Below, piece after piece: positions 6,794 to 11,488 of a stretch of DNA of 11,488 nt (position 1 is the first letter of the stretch; every line of letters begins with the position of its first letter). Both the position numbers and the translations under genes were made by a program. This stretch comes from a bacterium (GTDB lineage: Bacteria > Chloroflexota > Dormibacteria > Aeolococcales > Bog-877). The DNA lies in assembly GCA_021798435.1 (NCBI GenBank), contig JAJZGN010000042.1, forward strand, positions 1 to 11,488, written 5' to 3'. The notes under the pieces were generated by a model, which saw only the letters and a list, made by a program, of their open reading frames with translations, was not told where the DNA came from and did no database searches.

Positions 6794-7413
6794 GACAGGC
6801 GGGACCGCGTCTGGGCCGGCCATTCTTCGCCCGCTCCAGCCCTGAGGTAGCCCGAGAGCTGCTGGGGTGCTGGTTGGTCCGGCGGGGTCCGGGTGGCCCC
6901 GTGAGGCTCGAGCTCTTGGAGGTGGAAGCATATCTCGGGGAATCGGACCCAGCTTCGCATGCCCGCCGCGGCCCCACGCCCCGCAACCTGCCCATGTACG
7001 GACTTGCAGGTCACGCCTATGTCTATTTCATCTATGGGATGCACCACTGCCTCAACGTGGTGACCGGTCCGGCCGGCGAGGCCCAGGCGGTCCTGCTTCG
7101 GGCGGGCCGCCGGGCCTCCGGCGACGTGGTCGGCGGCCCGGCGCTACTCTGCCGCGCCCTCGGGGTGACCCTGGAGGACAATCGCGTGGACCTCTGCTCT
7201 GAGGGCACCCACCTCTGGCTGGAGGCCGGTGTGGCCGGTCCGCCAGTCGAGGCCGGACCCCGGATAGGGGTGCGGGACCCCGCCCCCCTGCGGTATTACC
7301 TGGCTGGGACGGTTGGGGTAAAAAGAGGAGCGGGCACTTTGGCCCGCTCCCATTTTTCACAGGTGCCGAAGGCACCGCGCCCGGCGGATAAGCCGGGACG
7401 AAATACGTGGTGA
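6790..7413 (+). CDS. mpg: 3-methyladenine DNA glycosylase (AAG/MPG family), 3' end runs through a terminator
   Basis: Removes alkylated purines from DNA in base excision repair. The 207 residues include LLEVEAYLG (42-50) with the catalytic Glu46, DPASHARRG, TPRNLPMYG (63-71), HAYVYFIYGMHHCLNVV (75-91) and the late family motifs GPALLCRALGV and PRIGV. Family similarity appears to stop near RYYLAGTVGV (168-177). The remaining 30 residues look unlike a domain and are encoded across the intrinsic terminator and part of the antisense RNA candidate. Removing one G from the run 7315-7318 would create a TAA stop at the terminator edge, so a homopolymer error or a frameshift mutation is possible. Start: GTGA overlap with pheT, so it is presumably the last gene of the operon. 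Confidence 0.93.
   Translation: MRQAGPRLGRPFFARSSPEVARELLGCWLVRRGPGGPVRLELLEVEAYLGESDPASHARRGPTPRNLPMYGLAGHAYVYFIYGMHHCLNVVTGPAGEAQAVLLRAGRRASGDVVGGPALLCRALGVTLEDNRVDLCSEGTHLWLEAGVAGPPVEAGPRIGVRDPAPLRYYLAGTVGVKRGAGTLARSHFSQVPKAPRPADKPGRNTW
7320..7357. terminator. Bidirectional rho-independent terminator
   Basis: A 9-bp perfect stem, GGAGCGGGC (7327-7335) with GCCCGCTCC (7342-7350), encloses a 6-base loop. On the plus strand it is followed by CATTTTT (7351-7357), ending the infC-to-glycosylase operon. On the minus strand it is followed by TCTTTTT (7326-7320), ending the RNA candidate. It is the only stem in this T-poor window with a T run on both sides. It sits within the glycosylase frame, upstream of the stop codon at 7411-7413. 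Confidence 0.9.
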
Positions 7414-7557
7414 GCCGCCCTCTGCCGGGGCCCGACGCGAAACAGCGGAACCCTCCGCCGGGATGACCCCGGGGGGCCGCTCACTCCGCCCTGGTGTGCC
7501 TCAGCATGCTCCAGACGGTACGCACTACGTGACACCTCCGTCTGAACCCGGATACCT
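7320..7557 (-). ncRNA. Candidate structured small RNA of unknown family, about 238 nt
   Basis: No protein-coding frame is credible, yet the segment has its own promoter and terminator on the minus strand and is full of perfect helices. In 5' to 3' order of the RNA: 7544-7538 pairs with 7518-7512 (7 bp); a rod begins with 7484-7479/7415-7410 (6 bp), continues with 7472-7467/7430-7425 (6 bp) and 7462-7459/7434-7431 (4 bp), and is capped by 7458-7454/7449-7445 around a 4-base loop; then the hairpins 7397-7392/7385-7380 (6-base loop) and 7376-7371/7367-7362 (UUC loop); then the terminator. I do not recognise RNase P RNA, tmRNA, SRP RNA or 6S RNA. It could alternatively be a structured 3' tail of the sulfur-enzyme mRNA. 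Its 3' part is antisense to the glycosylase tail. Confidence 0.6.
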
Positions 7558-7563
7558 GAGGCC

Positions 7564-7591
7564 AAGATAGCACGTTGTGCGCGGCTGTCAA
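7564..7591 (-). promoter_or_regulatory. Strong sigma70-type promoter reading toward the RNA candidate
   Basis: On the minus strand a perfect -35, TTGACA (7591-7586), is separated by 16 bases from a -10, TATCTT (7569-7564), which is preceded by TGC as in extended -10 promoters. The start of transcription is predicted at about 7557-7556. It lies 25 bases after the stop of the minus-strand enzyme gene. In DNA this GC-rich such a match is unlikely to be chance. One caution: a 7-bp repeat, GCCTCAG (7562-7556 on the minus strand) with CTGAGGC (7504-7498), would pair only if the RNA began at or before 7562. Confidence 0.75.
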
Positions 7592-7616
7592 GGGGCATCG
7601 CACCGCGGGACCCCGG

Positions 7617-9002
7617 TCAGTCCAGGGGGCGTCCCCTCGGGGCGGGTTCCACCACCAGGGCAAGGCCCGCAGCGGCGGCCCGCCCGAAGTCATCGTCGAC
7701 CAGGACCGGCGGTATGCCAGCTCGATCGAGCAGGCTGGCGGCAACACTGGCGCGGTACCCAGCCTGACAGTGGACCCAGGTGGGCATCCGCGGGAGTTCG
7801 CCGAGGCGCGGGCCCAGTTCCCCGATCGGGACCCACCGGGCCCCGGCCAGGTGCCCGGTCCGCCACTCGTCCTCGGAGCGGACATCAAGGATTGCCGGCG
7901 GGTGGGGGGATTTGAGCTCGGCCTCCAGCTCCTCCCACCTGGCCACCCGGTAGTCACGGCCGGCGTCGCCGAGGTCTGCCGGGAGGAGAACGGTGGCCGC
8001 GGGGCGGTCGATCCCGATGCGGGCCAGGTCTCTCTGCGCGCAGGCCAGCTCCGCCTCGGAACTCGCTGCCAGAGTGATCGGGGTGCCCCAGGGTAGGACC
8101 CAACCGAGGTAGGTCGTGAAGGAGCCGGGGTCGTGCTCCACGCCCACCGTGCCAGGGAGGTGGGAGCTTGCGTACTGGCGGCGGGGCCGAAGGTCGACGA
8201 CCCACTCGCCGGCGGCGATCCGGGAGGGAACCTCCTGAGGCGTCACCCGGGGAGGAGGCGTGAGGTCCAAGGCAGCCGGGCCGGCTCGGTTCAGGAGCCC
8301 CATGTGGGCGTAGTAGCTCGGATAGGCGCCGAGGCCGGCGCGGAGGACGCGGACGAACTCCCCCTCGTCCTCGATCCGGCAGGCCAGGTTGGTCCGCCGC
8401 TCCTCTCCGACCCAGCTGCGCTGGCCGCCGCTGCCGGGCGATGAGGCGCAGAAGCTTCCGAAGCCGTGGGTGGGGTGGACCTCCACGGATTCCGGGAGCT
8501 CGAAGGCCAGGCGGCGCACGGACCGGTGCTGGAGCCGGCTCAGCTCGTCGGTCCGGTCCGGCGCCACCAGGTCGGTCCGGCCGACCGTGCCGAAGAGCAT
8601 CGATCCTCCGGAGAAGACTGCGAGATCCTCGGACCCCGGCCCCTGCAGCAGGTAGGCACAGTGCCCGGGGGTGTGACCGGGGGTGGGCACCACCTTGATC
8701 CGGGCCCGACCGACCCCCCAGGTGTCCTGCTCGCGCGCCGGGCAGCAGTCGAAGGTGGCCTCCTCCCCCCCGGCCACGACATAGGTGGCCCCGGTCCGCC
8801 GCGCCAGCTCCAGCCCCCCGGTGACGTAGTCGTTGTGCAGGTGGGTTTCGAGAACCACCCGGATCCGCCAGCCTCTTTGGGCGCTGAGGCTGATGAGACG
8901 GTCCAGGTCGCGCTGAGGGTCGATCACCGCCGCCTCCAGGAGGTCCGCGATCACGTAGCTGCGATCACCCAGCTCGGGAGTCTCCAGGACCTCTACCTGC
9001 AC
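7617..9002 (-). CDS. MBL-fold hydrolase fused to two rhodanese domains (persulfide dioxygenase/sulfurtransferase-like)
   Basis: Probably handles persulfide or reactive sulfur: an ETHE1/CstB-type metallo-beta-lactamase domain followed by sulfurtransferase domains. It has 461 residues. The MBL domain (about 1-240) has metal ligands in THLHNDYVTGG (53-63; H54, H56, D58), TPGHTPGH (107-114; H110), D144 in GRTDL and H179 in HPTHG. Rhodanese domain 1 (about 253-345) has a degenerate loop (AASSEAE) without the catalytic cysteine. Rhodanese domain 2 (about 355-450) has an intact loop CQAGYRAS with Cys412. GTG start with SD GGAGGT 5 bases upstream. It has no signal peptide, so it is cytoplasmic. Substrate not determinable from sequence alone; it is divergent from tyrS and unrelated in function to its neighbours. 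Confidence 0.9.
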   Translation of the reverse strand: MQVEVLETPELGDRSYVIADLLEAAVIDPQRDLDRLISLSAQRGWRIRVVLETHLHNDYVTGGLELARRTGATYVVAGGEEATFDCCPAREQDTWGVGRARIKVVPTPGHTPGHCAYLLQGPGSEDLAVFSGGSMLFGTVGRTDLVAPDRTDELSRLQHRSVRRLAFELPESVEVHPTHGFGSFCASSPGSGGQRSWVGEERRTNLACRIEDEGEFVRVLRAGLGAYPSYYAHMGLLNRAGPAALDLTPPPRVTPQEVPSRIAAGEWVVDLRPRRQYASSHLPGTVGVEHDPGSFTTYLGWVLPWGTPITLAASSEAELACAQRDLARIGIDRPAATVLLPADLGDAGRDYRVARWEELEAELKSPHPPAILDVRSEDEWRTGHLAGARWVPIGELGPRLGELPRMPTWVHCQAGYRASVAASLLDRAGIPPVLVDDDFGRAAAAGLALVVEPAPRGRPLD

Positions 9003-9148
9003 ACCAGACCTCCAGCAAGGACCGCCCGGCGTCGGCCCATCTCGCGCCGTCTGGGCGGGAGTTTACCGGCGTCCCGCCGGCCCCGGGCTGCGGGCGTACT
9101 GAGAGGAGGGGGCCGCGCCGGGCGTCCGGTTCGGTAACGTTCCCCGAC
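9003..9148. promoter_or_regulatory. Divergent promoter region with a 6-bp palindrome
   Basis: This gap separates the minus-strand sulfur enzyme from tyrS. On the minus strand a -10-like TAAACT (9065-9060) would give a leader of about 50 bases to the GTG. Directly upstream of it lies a perfect inverted repeat, CCGGCG-TCC-CGCCGG (9066-9080), in the spacer position, where an operator would act. On the plus strand TAACGT (9135-9140) would start transcription at 9147-9149, that is, at the tyrS ATG. Neither promoter has a recognisable -35. The boxes are short and the assignment is tentative. Confidence 0.35.
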
Positions 9149-10369
9149 ATGGAAGCTGGCATCTCCGTCGCCGAACTGTGGGATGCCCTAATGCAGGGGG
9201 TGGTCGACTGCGTGGACGCCGCCCACCTGCGGGCCCGGGTGGAGCGGGGAGAGCGCCTCAGGATCAAGTTCGGTATCGATCCCAGCGCCCCCGACATCCA
9301 CCTCGGCCACACCGTACCCATGCGCCTCTTGCGGCGCTGGCAGGCCCTGGGGCACACCCCGGTCCTGATCATCGGGGACGTCACCGCCCGGATCGGCGAT
9401 CCCACCGGGCGCTCCGCCACCCGCCCCCAGCTCACCACGGAGGAGGTGTCGGACAACGCCAGAACCTACCTGGAGCAGCTGTTCACGGTGGTGGATAAGA
9501 ACGGAGCGGAGGTGCGCTGGCAGAGCGAGTGGTTCGGGAGCTTCGGGCTGGAAGATGTCCTACACCTGGCCGGCAGCGCGACCGTGGCCCAGCTCCTGCA
9601 GCGATCGGACTTCGGCCAGCGGATGGCAGAGGAGCGGCCGATTGGGCTCCACGAGCTGCTGTATCCGTTGCTCCAGGGGTATGACTCGGTGGCGGTGGCG
9701 GCCGATGTGGAACTGGGAGGGACCGACCAGCTCTTCAACCTCCTCCGGGGCCGGGAGGTGCAGCTGGCGTACGGGGTGGCCCGTCAGGATGTGGTCACCG
9801 TGCCGCTCCTGGTGGGCATCGACGGCCAGCGCAAGATGAGCAAGTCGCTGGGCAACGCTGTGGGTGTGGCCGACGCCCCGGACGACCAGTTCGGCCGCTT
9901 GATGTCGATCCCCGACGCTCAGATCCTCCCCTACCTGGAACTGGCGACCTCCACCCCCCTGCCTGAGGCCCGGGAGCTGGGCCGGCAGCTGAGTACGCGT
10001 GCCGTCCTTCCCCGCGACCTGAAGGAGCTGATGGCGAGGCGGGTGGTGGCCGAATTCCACGGTGAGGAGGCCGCTGAAAGGGCGGCCCAGGCTTTTCTGC
10101 GGCGCTTCCGACTCCGGGAGCTGCCGTCGGAGGTCCCCGAGGTGGTGGTCCGGCCCGGACCCCTGGACCCCCGCGACCTCCTGCTCCAGGCCGGGATGGC
10201 CAGTTCTCGCAGTGAGGGCTTGCGCCTGCTCAGGCAGGGCGCGGTGAGATTGGGAGACCACCGGCTCCCCGCCGCTCCGGAGCCCGTGGAGTTCCCCTCC
10301 GGAACCATCCTGCGGGTGGGACCGAGGCGGGTCGTGCGGCTCATCCTCTCGGAGGTGGGGCGGTCCTGA
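9149..10369 (+). CDS. tyrS: Tyrosyl-tRNA synthetase
   Basis: Charges tRNA-Tyr. Class I enzyme of 406 residues, the normal length. The nucleotide-binding fold carries the HIGH-type motif HLGH (51-54) after KFGIDPSAPDI, GDVTARIGDPTGRS (76-89), the tyrosine-pocket strands LLQGYDSVAVAADVELGGTDQ (split at 174-193), and the KMSKS loop QRKMSKSLGN (227-236). A C-terminal S4 RNA-binding domain spans about 340-400. ATG 9149 is the only possible start near the 5' end: no ATG, GTG or TTG lies in frame just upstream. No SD precedes it; the purine run GAGGAGGGGG (9103-9112) is about 36 bases away. With TAACGT at 9135-9140 the mRNA may be leaderless. No T-box leader is present. Confidence 0.96.
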   Translation: MEAGISVAELWDALMQGVVDCVDAAHLRARVERGERLRIKFGIDPSAPDIHLGHTVPMRLLRRWQALGHTPVLIIGDVTARIGDPTGRSATRPQLTTEEVSDNARTYLEQLFTVVDKNGAEVRWQSEWFGSFGLEDVLHLAGSATVAQLLQRSDFGQRMAEERPIGLHELLYPLLQGYDSVAVAADVELGGTDQLFNLLRGREVQLAYGVARQDVVTVPLLVGIDGQRKMSKSLGNAVGVADAPDDQFGRLMSIPDAQILPYLELATSTPLPEARELGRQLSTRAVLPRDLKELMARRVVAEFHGEEAAERAAQAFLRRFRLRELPSEVPEVVVRPGPLDPRDLLLQAGMASSRSEGLRLLRQGAVRLGDHRLPAAPEPVEFPSGTILRVGPRRVVRLILSEVGRS

Positions 10370-10470
10370 AGCCCGCTCCGCGGACTGCTACGCTTGCGGG
10401 CGGCGGTACACTTCAGGGAATGTATGTTCGTGCCGGCCGCCCCGGGCGGGGCAGGCGACGGAGGTAGGCG
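10370..10470. other. tyrS-yebC gap: stem-loop and possible -10 boxes
   Basis: GCCCGC, 2 bases after the tyrS stop, can pair with GCGGGC near 10396-10401 across an 18-base loop; no T run follows, so it is at best a weak terminator. Two TAnnnT elements, TACACT (10407-10412) and TATGTT (10423-10428), could serve as -10 boxes for yebC, but neither has a -35 match. The SD of yebC, GGAGGT (10460-10465), closes the gap. Confidence 0.35.
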
Positions 10471-11214
10471 GTGTCAGGGCACTCCAAGTGGGCGGGGATC
10501 AAGCACAAGAAGGCGTTGGTCGACGCTCGGAAGGGACAGACCTTCACCAAGGTGGCCAGCGAGGTCACGGTGGCAGCCCGGGAGGGAGGCGGCGACCCCA
10601 CCGGCAATTTCCGGCTGCGGCTCGCGATCCAGAAGGCCCGCGAGGTCAACATGCCCGCCGACAACATCGAGAGGGCCATCAAGCGGGGCACCGGTGAGCT
10701 CCAGGGGGCGGCCATTGAGGAGATCCGCTACGAGGGCTACGGGCCCGGGGGGGTCGCGATTCTGGTCGACTCCCTCTCTGACAATCGCAACCGCACAGTG
10801 GCAGGGCTGCGCAACCTGTTCACTCGATCCGGGGGGAGCCTAGGCGAGACCAACTCCGTGGCCTGGATGTTCAACCGCACCGGGCTGATCACGGTGGATC
10901 CCAAGGGCCAGGACCCCGAGCAGCTGGCGCTTGAGGCGATCGAGCTGGGAGCGGACGACGTCCAGGTCGAGGGGGATCTGGTCGAGGTTTACGTCGCTCC
11001 CGAGCGGCTGGAGGAGCTCCGCCAGGCCCTACTGGACGCCGGGCGGGTGGTGGAGCGGGCCGAGGTCACCATGCAGGCGACCAATCCCGTCGAGGTGGAG
11101 GCCAAACATGCCGCGGCGGTGGTCAGGCTGCTGGAGGCGCTGGAGGAGCACGACGACGTCCGCGAGGTCCACTGCAACGCCATCCTCCCCGATGACGTCC
11201 TGGCCGAGGTCTGA
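10471..11214 (+). CDS. yebC: YebC/TACO1 family protein
   Basis: 247 residues, normal for the family. It begins SGHSKWAGIKHKKALVDARKG (family signature, 2-22 in part) with FTKVASEV, contains NFRLRLAIQKAREVNMPADNIERAIKRG in its N-terminal helical domain, EGYGPGGVAILVD and FNRTGLI in the middle, and a C-terminal domain ending VHCNAILPDDV. Members were long annotated as DNA-binding regulators, and some are now linked to translation of proline-rich stretches; which applies here cannot be read from sequence. GTG start with SD GGAGGT 5 bases upstream. ruvC follows after about 23 bases, a very common arrangement. Confidence 0.95.
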   Translation: MSGHSKWAGIKHKKALVDARKGQTFTKVASEVTVAAREGGGDPTGNFRLRLAIQKAREVNMPADNIERAIKRGTGELQGAAIEEIRYEGYGPGGVAILVDSLSDNRNRTVAGLRNLFTRSGGSLGETNSVAWMFNRTGLITVDPKGQDPEQLALEAIELGADDVQVEGDLVEVYVAPERLEELRQALLDAGRVVERAEVTMQATNPVEVEAKHAAAVVRLLEALEEHDDVREVHCNAILPDDVLAEV

Positions 11215-11237
11215 ACTGCGGGGCGGGCGGAGGCGGG

Positions 11238-11488
11238 GTGTTGCTGGTCCTGGGGTTTGACCCTGGCCTGGCCCTGACCGGCTGGGCGCTGGTGGATGGT
11301 GGGGGAGGGCGACTGCGGTTGCAAGCCTCCGGCTGCCTCACCACCCCAGCTCAACTGGGCGAGCCCCAGCGGCTGCTGGCGCTTTCCCAGCAGGCTGAGG
11401 AGTTGCTGGCGATGGCGGGGGCCGAGGTGGTGGCGGTCGAGAGGCTTTTCTTCCGGCGCAACGTCTCCACCGCGATGGCTGTCAGCCA
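11238..11488 (+). CDS. ruvC: Holliday junction resolvase RuvC, N-terminal part (cut by window end)
   Basis: RuvC cleaves Holliday junctions as part of the RuvABC system. Only the first 83 codons are present. LGFDPGLALTGWALV carries the first catalytic acid (Asp8 from the GTG), and VVAVERLFFRRNVSTAMAVS carries the second (Glu68). Both match the family RNase H-like fold. The start is GTG 11238 or TTG 11241; the SD GGAGG (11229-11233) is 4 or 7 bases away, so TTG has the better spacing while GTG adds one residue. The remaining catalytic acids lie outside the window. Confidence 0.95.
   Translation, partial: MLLVLGFDPGLALTGWALVDGGGGRLRLQASGCLTTPAQLGEPQRLLALSQQAEELLAMAGAEVVAVERLFFRRNVSTAMAVS

Noticed and set aside
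7361..7376. Plus-strand GGCACCGCG resembles part of the T-box antiterminator motif
   Set aside because: The rest of the T-box (specifier stem, AG bulge) is absent, and the nearest downstream plus-strand gene is tyrS, 1.7 kb away beyond an opposite-strand gene.
7380..7397. Minus-strand CCCGGCTTATC resembles the conserved 3' segment of bacterial RNase P RNA, and CCGGG occurs near the RNA 5' end as if forming helix P4
   Set aside because: The invariant GAGGAAAGUCC and ACAGAA elements are missing, the segment is only about 240 nt rather than 350-400, and CCCGGC pairs better locally with GCCGGG. A covariance search would settle it.
7575..8096. Plus-strand open frame opposite the sulfur enzyme
   Set aside because: It is antisense to the rhodanese domain with its intact catalytic loop, and lacks any recognisable motif or ribosome binding site.
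10394..10843. Plus-strand open frame overlapping the yebC start
   Set aside because: It is out of frame with yebC, whose family signature and ribosome binding site are clear, and it has arginine/serine-rich shadow composition.

Overview
This is a high-GC bacterial chromosome segment carrying mostly core translation genes, with dense, G/C-ending codon use throughout. The gene order (thrS, infC, rpmI, rplT, pheS, pheT; then tyrS; then yebC, ruvC), short or overlapping junctions, GTG starts and weak or missing Shine-Dalgarno (SD) sequences at some operon heads suggest a high-GC Terrabacteria-type lineage, such as Chloroflexota, Dormibacterota or Actinomycetota relatives. That placement is an inference; no phylogenetic marker was compared.

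Layout. Positions 3-101 hold the last codons of an unidentified plus-strand gene, followed by about 200 bases with no gene. A tRNA-Val(GAC) with an encoded CCA lies on the minus strand (308-384), behind a perfect TATAAT box. Positions 447-7413 form one plus-strand block: thrS (lacking the TGS domain), infC (apparently starting at an AUA codon), rpmI, rplT, pheS, pheT and a 3-methyladenine DNA glycosylase. From infC onward the genes overlap or nearly touch, so they are very probably one operon. The block ends at a strong bidirectional intrinsic terminator (7320-7357), which lies inside the glycosylase reading frame, 54 bases before its stop codon.

On the minus strand, a promoter (TTGACA, 16-base spacer, extended -10 TATCTT at 7564-7591) and the same terminator bracket about 240 bases rich in perfect stem-loops. 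I read this as a structured non-coding RNA gene of unknown family whose 3' part is antisense to the glycosylase tail. Upstream of it on the same strand is a metallo-beta-lactamase/double-rhodanese sulfur-metabolism enzyme (9002-7617), divergent from tyrS (9149-10369). yebC follows, and then the first 83 codons of ruvC, cut by the window edge.

How the genes relate. Three aminoacyl-tRNA synthetases, initiation factor 3, two large-subunit proteins and a tRNA make this a translation-supply region. There is no room for a T-box leader before thrS, infC or pheS. The main visible control point is the non-canonical infC start codon, the classic site of IF3 autoregulation. The most interesting items are the unassigned RNA, the AUA start overlapping a three-codon AUG mini-ORF, and the glycosylase frame that runs through its own terminator.
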